A DNA stretch of 42,315 nt from JBBECE01 sp964574935 (GTDB lineage: Bacteria > Pseudomonadota > Alphaproteobacteria > Rhizobiales > Devosiaceae). Location: positions 1 through 42,315 of the forward strand of contig CAZNOZ010000021.1 of NCBI GenBank assembly GCA_964574935.1, in the 5' to 3' direction. The notes beneath the pieces were generated by a model. The model was given only the letters and a program-made list of their open reading frames with translations, made no database searches and was not told the DNA's origin. The position numbers were made by a program, and so were the translations under genes. This document shows, piece after piece, positions 25,982-36,708 of this stretch. Positions within the stretch are counted from its first letter, which is position 1, and every line of letters starts with the position of its first letter.

Positions 25982-27697
25982 ATGAATGCGATGGTGCTGG
26001 CCGAGGAAGTGCCGGAACGGGCACGCCGCGCCGAACCCGACTGGTGGCGCGGCGCGGTGATCTATCAGATCTACCCGCGCTCGTTTCAGGATTCCAATGC
26101 CGATGGCATCGGCGATCTCGCCGGCATCACCCAGCGGCTCGACTATGTCGCCGACCTCGGGGTCGATGCCATCTGGCTGTCGCCCATCTTTCCCTCGCCG
26201 ATGAAGGATTTCGGCTACGACATCTCCGACTATCGCGGGGTCGATCCGATCTTCGGCACCTTCGACGATTTCGAACGGCTCCTCGAGCGCGCCCACGCCC
26301 TGGGGCTCAAGATCATCATCGACCAGGTGCTCAATCACACCTCCGACCAGCATCCCTGGTTCCAGCAGTCCCGCCACGACAAGACCGGCTACTATTCGGA
26401 CTGGTATGTGTGGGCCGACCCCAAGCCCGACGGCACCCCGCCCAACAACTGGCTGTCGATCTTCGGCGGCCCGGCCTGGAGTTGGGATTCCCGCCGCTGC
26501 CAGTACTATCTGCACAATTTCCTGCCCGCGCAGCCGGACCTGAACTTCCACAATCCGAAAGTGCGTCAGGCGCTCCTGGACGTGTGCCGTTTCTGGCTCG
26601 ATCGCGGCGTCGACGGGTTCCGCCTCGACACCGTGAACTTCTACTTCCAGTCGGCGGGGCTGGAACCCAATCCGCCGGTCGACGAGGCGATGTACAACGC
26701 CTCCACCGCGCCCTCGGTGAACCCCTACAACATGCAGGATCACCTCTTCGACAAGTCGCGCCCCGAGAACTTCGAGTTCCTGCGTGAGCTGAGGACCCTG
26801 ATGAATCGCTACCCCGGCTCGACCACGGTCGGCGAGATCGGTGACGCCCAGCGCCAGACCGACCTGATGGCGGCCTACACCTCCGGCGGGGACAAGCTGC
26901 ACATGGCCTACACCTTCGATTTCCTGGGCGGCCATTTCGAGGCCCCGTATTTCCGGCGCCACATCGCCAGCGTCAAAAGGATACTGGCCGACGGCTGGCC
27001 GTGCTGGGCGTTCTCAAACCATGACGTGGTCCGCCACACTTCGCGCTGGGCGGTCGAATATCGCTACGAGGCGCAGTTCGCCAAGCTGTGCGCGATGATC
27101 CTGCTCACCCTGCGCGGCTCGGTGTGCCTCTACCAGGGCGAGGAGCTGGGGCTTGAGAACGCCGAGCTCTCCTTCGAGGATCTCGTCGACCCCTACGGCA
27201 TTCAGTTCTGGCCGAACTACAAGGGCCGCGACGGCTGCCGCACCCCGATGGTCTGGCAGTCGACCGCCCCGCAGGGCGCCTTCACCTCCGCCGCCCGGCC
27301 GTGGCTGCCGGTTCCCGCCGGCCACCTCATCCGGGCTGTGGACAACCAGGACACCGACACCGCCTCGGTGCTCAACTTCTACCGCGAGCTCATTCGATTG
27401 CGCCGCGCCCACCCGGCGTTGGTCGGCGGCGATCTGGAGCCGATCGAGGCGCCCGAGACGGTGCTCGCCTATCTGCGCAGCCAGGGCGCCGACTCGATCG
27501 TGTGCGCCTTCAACATGTCGGCCGAGCCCGCGAAGCTGAAGATTCCGGGCGACCGGCGTCTGCACGACCTCAAATGGGTCGGCGACCAGGGCGCCCGCAA
27601 GGGTGCGCAGTTGAGATTGGGCCCTTACGAGGGCTATGTTGGTCAAATGCTGAAAGGGTCCGCGCGCCGGGGCCCGCAGCCAAGCGAGGGGAACTGA
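25982..27697 (+). CDS. aglA: GH13 alpha-glucosidase
   Basis: A 571-residue cytoplasmic glycoside hydrolase family 13 enzyme that would hydrolyse the imported alpha-glucoside to glucose and a second sugar. Conserved regions are visible: QVLNHTSDQHPWF (region I), GFRLDTVNF with nucleophile D216 (region II), VGEIGD with acid/base E285 (region III), and SNHD with transition-state D348 (region IV). The C-terminal ~90 residues form a small beta domain. Start ATG at 25982 has GGGGA upstream; a second ATG is at 25991. aglK follows after a single base, so the two are one transcript under operator copy 2. Confidence 0.93.
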   Translation: MNAMVLAEEVPERARRAEPDWWRGAVIYQIYPRSFQDSNADGIGDLAGITQRLDYVADLGVDAIWLSPIFPSPMKDFGYDISDYRGVDPIFGTFDDFERLLERAHALGLKIIIDQVLNHTSDQHPWFQQSRHDKTGYYSDWYVWADPKPDGTPPNNWLSIFGGPAWSWDSRRCQYYLHNFLPAQPDLNFHNPKVRQALLDVCRFWLDRGVDGFRLDTVNFYFQSAGLEPNPPVDEAMYNASTAPSVNPYNMQDHLFDKSRPENFEFLRELRTLMNRYPGSTTVGEIGDAQRQTDLMAAYTSGGDKLHMAYTFDFLGGHFEAPYFRRHIASVKRILADGWPCWAFSNHDVVRHTSRWAVEYRYEAQFAKLCAMILLTLRGSVCLYQGEELGLENAELSFEDLVDPYGIQFWPNYKGRDGCRTPMVWQSTAPQGAFTSAARPWLPVPAGHLIRAVDNQDTDTASVLNFYRELIRLRRAHPALVGGDLEPIEAPETVLAYLRSQGADSIVCAFNMSAEPAKLKIPGDRRLHDLKWVGDQGARKGAQLRLGPYEGYVGQMLKGSARRGPQPSEGN

Positions 27698-27698
27698 A

Positions 27699-28695
<997 letters not shown>

Positions 28696-28703
<8 letters not shown>

Positions 28704-30300
28704 CGATCGCTTGCCCCCTGCCGCCGCCCTGCAGATACCCGGCCAGCAGGACCGGCACGAGCCCCACCGCGACGATCAGCAGCGCCGGCACCGAGGCGGC
28801 GGCGAACAGCTCCGCCTTGGCTTGGGCGTAGACGAAGGTCGCCAGCGTCTCCAGCCCCAGCGGCCGGAGCACCAGGGTTGCCGGCAGCTCCTTGATGGTT
28901 TCGACGAAGACCAGCGTCGCCGCCGCCATGAGCGCCGGCCGCAGGGTCGGCAAATCGATCCGCCACAACACCCGCCCCCGGCTCGCGCCCAACACCCGGG
29001 CCGCCTCCAGCACATGCTCGCCGCGCCGCACCATCCCGGCGCTCAGCGTCGAGTGCGAAACGGTCAGGAAGCGCACCGCATAGGCATACACAAGCGCCGC
29101 CGCCGAGCCGGTCAGCACCAGCCCCGGCGCCGCCCCGACGACCCATCGGCCGATGTCGTTGATCACCCCGTCGAGCGCCCCCAGCGGCACCACCAGCCCG
29201 ATCGCCAGCACCGTGCCGGGCACCGCGTAGCCGAGCGTCGCGGCCCTGAGCAGCAGGGCGCCGGTCGGTGACCGGGCGACCCTGAGGCGCCCGGCGGTCA
29301 TGTAGCCCGCCAGCACGCAAATGAAGGCCGCCGCGATCGCCAGCGCCACGGTCTGCACGAGCGCCGATACGATCTGCCCGTCGACACCGAACCGCGCGAT
29401 CTGAGCGACAGCGCCAACCGCCAGTTGCCCCGCCGGCACCGCGAAGCCGAGCCCCACCACCAGCACCGAGAACGCCACCGCCAGCACCGCCGGAAGACCG
29501 CTGAGAGCGGCGCGGGGAGGGCGGGTCTGGGTATCCCGCGGCATCAGATAGGAGCGCCGGCGGCGGGCATATTGCTCGAGCCAGATCAGCGCCGCGACAA
29601 CCGCGATCAGTGTCAGCGCCAGTTGTGCGGCTCCGGGCAGGTTCGACTGGTGGATCCAGGTGAAATAGACAACGGCCGTCAGCGAATTGACCCCGAAATA
29701 CTCCACCGCGCCCAGATCGTTCATCACCTCCAGGAGCGCCAGCGTCACCCCGACGATCAGCGCCGGCCGCGACAGCGGCAGCACGATCCGCCAGAAGGCC
29801 CGCTGCGGCGAAGCGCCGAGCGTCCGCGCCGCGACCGCCAGCGCGCCGGACTGCATCAGGAAATACGCCCGACAGCTCAGATAGACGTAGGGGTAGAGCA
29901 CCAGCGACATCACGAACGCCGCGCCGGGCAACGAGCGGATGGCGGGAAACCAGTATTCGCGCAGGCTTTCCGTGCCGGTCAGCAGCCGGACCGCTCCCTG
30001 CACCGGGCCGGTGAATTCGAGCACCTCCACCCAGGCGAAGGCGCTCAGATAGGTCGGGATCGCCAGCGGCAGAATGAAGGCCCACTGGGCGATCCGGCGC
30101 CCCGGAAAGCTGAAATGCGTCACCAGCCATGCCGCCACGAAGCCGATCGCGGCGGTCGCCAGCCCCACCATCGCCAGCAACAGGCCGGTTTCCCTGAGCG
30201 CTCCCGGCAGCGTCCGGGCGCCGAGCCCGCCGCCCCCGGAAAAACTCGTCAACGCCACCCACACGAGCGCCAGGACCGGCAGCCCGGCAACCAGCGCCAC
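28696..30300 (-). CDS. Ferric iron ABC transporter permease (FbpB-like)
   Basis: A permease of at least 534 residues with about twelve helices, a fusion of two six-helix permease halves as in FbpB/SfuB/AfuB. Both halves have the ATPase-contact loop: RTLGASPQRAFWRIVLPLSRP in part, and RVLGASRGRVLWRIDLPTLRP in part. It would import Fe(III) delivered by the adjacent binding protein. GTG at 30300 is the first canonical start, but it falls almost inside helix 1 and lacks a ribosome binding site. An in-frame ATC at 30361-30363 has AGGAGA seven bases upstream and would add 21 residues beginning (M)ATIEERRAGGW. No ATPase gene accompanies it. Confidence 0.88.
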
Positions 30301-30373
30301 GCCGACATCGCCCGCCGCCGGAAGCGTCCAGCCGCCTGCCCGCCGTTCCTCGATCGTGGCGATGCCGTCTCTC

Positions 30374-31408
30374 CTAGTTCCGCGGTCCCTCGTCGAACCG
30401 CAACTCGTCGACCAGCACGCTCGCGGCCGCCCGCTGGGCCGCGACTTCGGTCAGCGGCGTGGGATCGGCGTCCAGCTCCCCCCAGCTCGCGACCAACGCC
30501 GAGGGCGCGACCCCGTCGAGGATCGGGAACTCGTGATTGGTCTCCGCATAAAGATACTGCGCCTCTTCGGACAGCAGAAACGAGATGAGCTTTTCGGCGT
30601 TCGCCTTATGCGGCGCGTAGCGGGCGAGAATGACCCCGGAGACGTTGACGTGGGTGCCGTCGCCGCCGGCATCCGGGTAGATGATGCGCACCGACTGGGC
30701 CCACTGCTTCTGCTGGGGTTCGGCCTCGTTGGTCAGCATCAGTCCCATGTAGTAGGTGTTGCCGATCGCCAGGTCGCATTGGCCCGAATACACCGCCTGC
30801 ACCTGTGCCCGGTCGTTGCCGGTCGGCTTGCGGGCCAGGTTGTCGCGTACCGCCGTCAGCCATTGCCGGGTCCCGTCCAGCCCAAGATGCACGATCCGCG
30901 AGGCGATGAGCCCGATATTGTAGACATGCTGGCCCGATCGGGTGCACAGGCGCCCCCGCCACTCGGGCCCCGCGATGTCGTCGTAGTCGAGGGATTGCTC
31001 GCTGACCCGTTCCCTGGAGGCGTAGAACACCCGCGCCCGCATCGACAGCGCCGTCCAGTGCCCGTCCGGATCGCGATAGGCGGGGGGCACCGGGGCCAGG
31101 ATCGCCGGGTCGATGGGCTGCGATACGCCAAGCTCCTTGGCCGCGACCAGATTGCCGATATCGACAGTGAGGATGAGATCGACCGGCGAATTCTCGCCTT
31201 CCGCCGCCGCTCGCTCGATCAGCCCGTCGCCGCCGAACAGCAGCACCGGCTTGATCCCGGTCTCCGCCTCGAACCGGTCCAGAAGGGGCTGGGTCAGCCC
31301 CGTCTCGCGGTACGAGTAGATGTTGACGATTTGAGATTGCGCCGCCGCCGGTCCGCTGGCAGCCAGAACGACGGCCGCGACCACCGCGGCCGGCCCGAAA
31401 TGCTTCAT
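30374..31408 (-). CDS. Ferric iron ABC transporter substrate-binding protein (FbpA-like)
   Basis: A 344-residue periplasmic protein with a signal peptide (about residues 1-23, ending in GPAAA). The N-terminal QIVNIYSYRE supplies an early tyrosine, and the twin tyrosines of GNTYYMGLML match the Fe(III)-binding Tyr pair of FbpA/FutA proteins. KPVLLFGGDGLIERAAAEGENSPVDLILT is family-typical in order and spacing. The ATG at 31408 is preceded by CAGGAG-type sequence; the longer open frame has no signal-like start. It lies directly upstream of the permease (10 bases to the putative ATC start). I could not recognise an Irr, RirA or Fur box in the 216 bp upstream. Confidence 0.9.
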   Translation of the reverse strand: MKHFGPAAVVAAVVLAASGPAAAQSQIVNIYSYRETGLTQPLLDRFEAETGIKPVLLFGGDGLIERAAAEGENSPVDLILTVDIGNLVAAKELGVSQPIDPAILAPVPPAYRDPDGHWTALSMRARVFYASRERVSEQSLDYDDIAGPEWRGRLCTRSGQHVYNIGLIASRIVHLGLDGTRQWLTAVRDNLARKPTGNDRAQVQAVYSGQCDLAIGNTYYMGLMLTNEAEPQQKQWAQSVRIIYPDAGGDGTHVNVSGVILARYAPHKANAEKLISFLLSEEAQYLYAETNHEFPILDGVAPSALVASWGELDADPTPLTEVAAQRAAASVLVDELRFDEGPRN

Positions 31409-31624
31409 CTTGTGCTCCTGCGCTGCGGGTTCAAATTCCCTCAGTGAGGCGCCACTTCTCTTCCGTTCACGCCGCCAAGTCAAGAAAACAAGCAATTACA
31501 GGGTCTTATGGCCTCATATGCAGATTAGAACGGCTCCAATCAGCCGCGGAAATCGCCAGTGTTTTGAGGCGGCTAGCGCTGCCAACCAGGCCCGTCCGGT
31601 GCGGCGCACCGCCGCATCGCGGCG

Positions 31625-34538
31625 TCAGTCGGAGACGACCTTCTCCGCCGGGATTTCGAGCGCCATCATCGTTCCGGTCCCCGGTTCGGCGTCCAGCGAC
31701 AGGTTCAGCGCATTGGCCCGCGCCAGCGACCGGGTCAGCGCCAGGCCGGTGCCGGAACGCAGTGGCTGGTCGTCGCCCTCGTCGTCGCTCTGGCGGTAGA
31801 CAACGAGCCCCTCCGCCGCCTCGGCGAGCGGCGTGCCGCCTTGGTCGCGCACATGCACCACGATCGCCCCTTCGGGCTGCTGCTTGGCGCTGAGGATGAC
31901 GTTGCCGCCGCGGCCGCAAAACCAGATGGCGCTGGCCAGCATGTTCATCACCGTCTGGCTGAGGACCGCCCGGTCGGCCAGGATCGCCGGCAGGCCGCCG
32001 CTGACGGCACTGCGCACCACCACCTGGCGGGCGTTGGCCTGGGCGCGGATGCGGGCCACGCAGTCCTCGAGCAACTCGCCGACATCGATCTCGGATTCTT
32101 CGAGCTCCGCCCTTCCGCCCTCGAAGCGGCCGAGATCGGTGAGCTCGTCCACCAACTCGCGGATCTGCCGCCCGGCCCGATTGATGTCGCGGGCGTATTC
32201 GGCGATGCGGGCCGGCGGCGGCGGGTGCCCCCCTTCGCCGAGCATCAATTCGGAGAAGCCCAGAATGGTGTTCAGCGGCACCCGCAGCTCGTGGCTGATC
32301 TGCGCCAGCACGGTGCCGATCTCAGCCTCGGGCGTGGGGGCGGCCGCCGGCACCGATGTCCCGGCGGAGCGCACCAGTCCCAGATAGCCTTCGGCATGCT
32401 CGCCGCGGCGGTCTGCGAACAGGGAAATCTCGACCGGCCCCGCACCGGCCTCCGCGATAACCGTTACCGCCTCGTCGGCGGGTGCCGCCGATTGCGCGAG
32501 AAATCCCGCGAAGGTCGGCTTGCTGGCCGGCTGCAGGTAGCTCAGAAGCGGCCGTCCGAGCAACACCGAGCGGGCCGGCCCCACCAGATTGGCCCCGAGA
32601 TCGGAGATGCCGTCGATATTGCCGGTCCGGGTGAGCTGGATGAAGCCGCAATCCGATTGCGCGGCGATCAGCTCCACCATCGCCCGCGTCGTGATGCCGG
32701 CGGCCGGCGCGCGGCGCGCGGTCTCGCCGGCCCGCGCCGACAGAAGATACGCCGTGCGGCCCTGCCAGGCGATCGTCTGCAGGCGCGCCACCACCGGCAC
32801 CGGTTCGCCGTCCTCGCCCTTGAGATCGCTGAGAGGCCCGATGGTGCGCTCCGCGTCGCGCTCGTCCGGGAACAGACCCTCCAACCCCGCTTCTCTGAGG
32901 GCCTGGGTCGACTCGTAGCCTAGCAGGTCCGCCAGCGCCCGGTTGGCGAACAGGATCGAGTGCTCGCGGAACACCAAAAGCCCCAGCGGCAGCCGGTTGA
33001 GCACCAGCGTTTCGTCGCTGAGCGGCACCAGATCGCCGCCGCCGGAAGTCTCGCCCATGCCGGCGGGCAGGGTGGGGCGGGCCGCCGAAGGCGTCTGGGC
33101 AACCGCCGGCCGGCGCGCCGGCCCGGCATCGTGCGCGTCGTCGTCGGCGATATCGTCGTCGGCGTTGTCGGTGGCGTCGCCACCCACCCGGTCGGTCAGA
33201 ATCCGCGCCAGCTCGTCGAAATTGTAGCGGCTGCGGTCCTCGTTGCGATCGCGTTTGGCCGGCTTGCCCCCGCGCGCCGCCGGACGCTCGCTGGCCGGCG
33301 GTTCGCTGNNNNNNNNNNNNNNNNNNNNNNNNNNNNNNNNNNNNNNNNNNNNNNNNNNNNNNNNNNNNNNNNNNNNNNNNNNNNNNNNNNNNNNNNNNNN
33401 NNNNNNNNGGCGGTTCGCTGTCCTGCGTCGCCCCGTTGCCGGCGTCTGCCGCGACGGTGGCGATCTCCTCGGGGCCGACCGAGCCCGGTGTGAACCCGGC
33501 GCCGGTGACCGTCCACAGCCCGCTGGCCGATGCCTCAATGGCGGCACGCGGCGGGCTGTCCTCGGCGGCAGTCGCGTCGGCGCCCCCGGTTTCTTCGCCA
33601 GCCGCGTAGCAGCGCCAGCCGGCGCGGGCGCCGGCGCGGTCGAAAATCGGGATCGCCAGGATCAAACGCCCGTCGTCGGCGGCCACCTCGACAGAATGAT
33701 CGCCGCTCAGGGCGGCGGCGTCGAACCCGACCGGCGCCGCGTCGCCCTGGCCGGCAAAGACCTCGCCCGCGCTGTTGAGCGCGAACAAGTACCTGTCGCC
33801 CCCCTCCGGCGCCAGCGCCGAAGGGGCCGGTTTCGCCGCCGGCGCGGACGGCCGTTCCGCGGTGTCATCGGCGTCCGCCTCGCCACCCGGATCCTCGTCG
33901 GGAATCGGCTCATAGAGCGTCTCGGAGCGGGCCAGCCTGTCGACGAGACCGGTCAGCCCCTCGCCTTCGTCCCCGAGCTCGGGCGTCTGCCCGGCCGGGG
34001 AAAAGAGCACCAGCCGGCCGCGCGCCCCGGCCGCGAATTCCCGCCGCCCGGCACCGCGAGAAGGCACCTCGCCATGGCGCGCCAGCTCCCGTCCGTCGGC
34101 GGTCTCGATGAGATAGGCGCGGTCGTCGCCAAACAAGTCCGTCGCCAGCGCCGTCTGCCAGAATTCCCCGCCGGTCAGCGGCGCTTCGATCGCCTCGGTG
34201 TCGGCGACAAGCAGGTGCGCTTCGCCGCCCAGCTCGAGGGGGGTGCACAGACACGTCGCCGAGACCGGCTTGCGGCCGGCCAGAAACCGCACCCGCGACA
34301 GCGACGCCCGTCCCATCGACCCGAGCCGGATGCGATGCGCGATCTGGCCCTTGATCGGCACCGGCAGCGGGGCCGGTTTCAGCCCCTCGGGGCCGACCCT
34401 GGCGCGAAAAAGCACCGCTGCCACATTGCGCCACACCACCCGTTCGCCGTCGCCGCTCCACAGCCAGGCGGGGCGCTGGTCGAGCGTCAGCGAAAAAACG
34501 TCCGCCGCCTTGTCGCTTGTGGTCCAGTCGCCGGACAT
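31625..34538 (-). CDS. PAS sensor histidine kinase, interrupted by an assembly gap
   Basis: One gene split by 100 N. The N-terminal part (34538 to 33409) starts MSGDWTTSDKAADVF and holds a sensory region of unknown fold and an acidic Pro/Ala linker. After the gap (33308 to 31625) come a low-complexity stretch, PAS domain(s) (LPLGLLVFREHSILFANRAL), the dimerisation H-box SHELRVPLN and a HATPase-like domain. The two parts are in different frames only because of the 100 N; removing the N, with or without the 12-bp flanking repeat, gives one frame of 937 or 933 residues. No membrane segment is evident. The N-box and G1 box deviate from consensus (NMLASA; RDQGGTP). No response regulator is adjacent. 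Confidence 0.82.
33309..33408. other. Assembly gap (100 N) flanked by a 12-bp direct repeat
   Basis: Exactly 100 N, a conventional placeholder length. The bases on both sides read ggcggttcgctg (33297-33308 and 33409-33420). The gap lies in the low-complexity linker of the histidine kinase gene and the true distance is unknown; contig-end overlap is plausible. Confidence 0.97.
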
Positions 34539-34728
34539 TGCGTGCCGTCACCGAGAACTGCGCCCTGTCCCGATCTGGGACACCCAAAGGCGCCGAATTT
34601 AGGTGTTGTTTAGTATAACGGCGGCCCCGGCCGGTCTACTGCCGCCCGGTTGTGAAAGGCCGTCAAGCGCCCGGATGGTTAAACCGACCGCCCGCCGCCA
34701 CGCCGCCATCGGCGCGGCCCGGCCGCCC

Positions 34729-34757
34729 TTGCGCGGTGGGGGGGCTTTGCCTATCTT
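34729..34757 (+). promoter_or_regulatory. Candidate promoter of the tRNA-His gene
   Basis: TTGCGC (34729-34734) and TATCTT (34752-34757) each match the sigma-70 boxes at four of six positions with the optimal 17-bp spacer. The start would fall near 34764, about 18 bases before the mature tRNA. Confidence 0.45.
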
Positions 34758-34781
34758 CCGCGGCGCTTGCTCGGGTCCTGT

Positions 34782-34858
34782 GCCGCCTTAGCTCAGTTGG
34801 TTAGAGCGCTAGATTGTGGATCTAGAGGTCCCCCGTTCGATCCGGGGAGGCGGTACCA
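34782..34858 (+). tRNA. tRNA-His (GTG), without encoded G-1 and with A73
   Basis: A complete cloverleaf can be folded: acceptor GCCGCCT/AGGCGGT, D stem GCTC/GAGC, anticodon stem CTAGA/TCTAG with loop TTGTGGA (anticodon GTG, histidine), variable loop AGGTC, T stem CCCCG/CGGGG with loop TTCGATC, discriminator A, and encoded CCA at 34856-34858. The base before the acceptor stem (34781) is T and the discriminator is A, whereas most bacterial tRNA-His have G-1 paired with C73. This loss is known in a large alphaproteobacterial clade. Confidence 0.96.
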
Positions 34859-34861
34859 CCT

Positions 34862-34888
34862 CGGGGATGCCTCACAGCCCCGCTTTTT
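34862..34888 (+). terminator. Rho-independent terminator after tRNA-His
   Basis: CGGGG (34862-34866) pairs with CCCCG (34878-34882) and is followed by CTTTTT (34883-34888). It begins four bases after the tRNA CCA and runs into the last codons of the convergent cyclase gene. A second, mutually exclusive pairing GGGGATGC (34863-34870) with GCATCCCC (34889-34896) is also possible. Confidence 0.65.
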
Positions 34889-36605
34889 GCATCCCCGCGA
34901 GCATGTGTTCGCGGTCATCGGACCGGCCGTAGGCCATGCGCGCCACGTAGGCCTCGGCCGAGAACTCGGCGCACTCCGACGCCATTTCGGCGACCGCCGC
35001 CGTCGCCTCATCCGTCATCTCGGCACACGCCAGCGCCGCCGCCAGCTCGGCCCGTCGTCCGCAATTCGGCCGCGGCATCTGCCGGTAGGCCTTCGCAGCC
35101 TCCGCGTACCGGCGGGCGCCGTACAGCGCCCTTCCGAGCAGGTGCGCGCGTCCCGGCGCGCCATGGGGGTCCAGCCGCACCGCCCGGTTCACCCATTCAA
35201 CGCCCTCTTCGGCCTCGCCCTGCCAGGTCAGCAGCTCGCCGCGCTGCGCGACGATCCGCGGATCGTTGGGGTTGAGCGCCAGCGCCCGCTCGGCATGCGG
35301 CACCGCCTTGTCGAGCTTGTGATGGAACATGTAGACCTCGCACATCAGCCGGTGGCATTCGACGTCGTTCTCGTCGAGCTCGAGAGCCCGCTGCAGCGCG
35401 TGCACCGCCTGCTCCTGAATCTGCATGGGATCGCCGCCGAATCCGAATTCCAGCGCCTGGCCCAGCACGCACCCCTTCCACGCGTACGCCGCCGCGAAGG
35501 TCGGATCGAGCGCGATCGCCTGGTCGAGCAACTTGAGCGCTTCCCTGTTGGCCTCGGGCGTCACGGAGTGATGCTTGAGGCGCCCGGCCAGCAGGCAATC
35601 GTAGGCCGCCAAGTCCTGGGTGGGCGTGTGCCGCACCCGTTCGGTCTCGGCCGTGCGCACGTGCCCGGGCAAAGTCGCCACGATCGACTGCGTGATCTCG
35701 TCCTGCATTGCGAAGATGTCGGCGAGTTCGCGGTCGAACTTCTCGGCGCTGACATGCGCCCCGGTCGCCGCGTCGATGAGCTGCACGGTCGCTCGCACCT
35801 GATTGCCGGCGCGCCTGATGCTGCCTTCGACGACGTAGTGCACGCCCAGATCCTTCGCCACCTCCTGCACCTTCACCGGCCGTCCCTTGTAGGTGAATGC
35901 GGAATTGCGGGCGATCACGAACAGGTCCGCGAACCGCGACAGCTCGGTGATCACGTCCTCGGTGATGCCGTCGGCGAAGAAGTCCTGCGAGGGATCGCCG
36001 CTGAGATTGTCGAACGGCAGCACCACCACCGAAGGCAGCGTCCGCTCCCGGGCGACGTTCGGGGTCATGAGGGCCTCCCCCTCGTTGAGCACCCGGAACG
36101 CGTGCACCGGCTCGGCGATGTTCTTGACCTGCTTGTGCCCGATATCCTCGAACCCCTGCGCCAGCTTGCCCTTGACCTGATCGTGGATGGACGCCGAGAC
36201 GACAATCCCGCCGGGCTCGGCCAGCGGCTCGAGGCGGGCCGCGATGTTGACCCCGTCGCCGAACACGTCGTCGTCGCGGATGATGATGTCGCCGAGATTG
36301 ATGCCGATCCGGAACTGCATCGCCCGTTGGCCGTCGGCCGCGGCGCGCTGCTGCAATCCCCGCTGCACGGCGACCGCGCACTGCACGGCGTCGACGGCGC
36401 TCGCGAATTCGGCCAGCACCCCGTCGCCCATGGTCTTGACGAGCCGTCCCTCGAACTCGCCGATCAGGGGCTTGACGAAATTTTCGATGCAATCGTTGAG
36501 CGCCGCCAGCGTGCCGGCCTCGTCCTCGCCCATCATTTTCGAGTAGCCGAAGACATCGGCGACCAGAATGGCCGCGAGGCGGCGCTGGTCGCGGTGATCG
36601 CTCAT
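34872..36605 (-). CDS. Class III adenylate/guanylate cyclase with FlgO-like and TPR regions
   Basis: A 577-residue soluble protein. Residues 8-175 are a class III nucleotide cyclase domain: metal-binding D17 (ILVADVFGYSKMMG) and D61 (KTMGDGVLAEF), substrate-specificity K57, and VFGDGVNIAARLE with the transition-state Asn/Arg, so it should be active, most likely making cAMP. Residues ~190-330 form the TolB/FlgO-like VVVLPFDNLSGDPSQDFFADG region common in this architecture. The C-terminal ~230 residues are tetratricopeptide repeats (for example AIALDPTFAAAYAWKG, ALALNPNDPRIVAQRG). Such proteins are numerous in rhizobia; the regulatory signal is unknown. Confidence 0.92.
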   Translation of the reverse strand: MSDHRDQRRLAAILVADVFGYSKMMGEDEAGTLAALNDCIENFVKPLIGEFEGRLVKTMGDGVLAEFASAVDAVQCAVAVQRGLQQRAAADGQRAMQFRIGINLGDIIIRDDDVFGDGVNIAARLEPLAEPGGIVVSASIHDQVKGKLAQGFEDIGHKQVKNIAEPVHAFRVLNEGEALMTPNVARERTLPSVVVLPFDNLSGDPSQDFFADGITEDVITELSRFADLFVIARNSAFTYKGRPVKVQEVAKDLGVHYVVEGSIRRAGNQVRATVQLIDAATGAHVSAEKFDRELADIFAMQDEITQSIVATLPGHVRTAETERVRHTPTQDLAAYDCLLAGRLKHHSVTPEANREALKLLDQAIALDPTFAAAYAWKGCVLGQALEFGFGGDPMQIQEQAVHALQRALELDENDVECHRLMCEVYMFHHKLDKAVPHAERALALNPNDPRIVAQRGELLTWQGEAEEGVEWVNRAVRLDPHGAPGRAHLLGRALYGARRYAEAAKAYRQMPRPNCGRRAELAAALACAEMTDEATAAVAEMASECAEFSAEAYVARMAYGRSDDREHMLAGMQKAGL

Positions 36606-36708
36606 CGCTGAAGAATTGACCTCATTCCCAAGATGGCGGCGATTGTACGCGCTGCCGTACCGGGAAGTCCACGCTCTGTGGGCAGAGGGGCGACCTGGCG
36701 CCCGCCGG

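Noticed and set aside
31409..31624. Irr, RirA or Fur box upstream of the ferric binding-protein gene
   Set aside because: I found only a short CCTCA/TGAGG palindrome, which does not resemble these boxes; no call is warranted.
33297..33420. The duplicated 12-mer as a target-site duplication of a mobile element hidden in the N run
   Set aside because: The gap is exactly 100 N, a placeholder, and both sides are low-complexity linker of one gene; no terminal inverted repeats are visible. Contig overlap explains it better.
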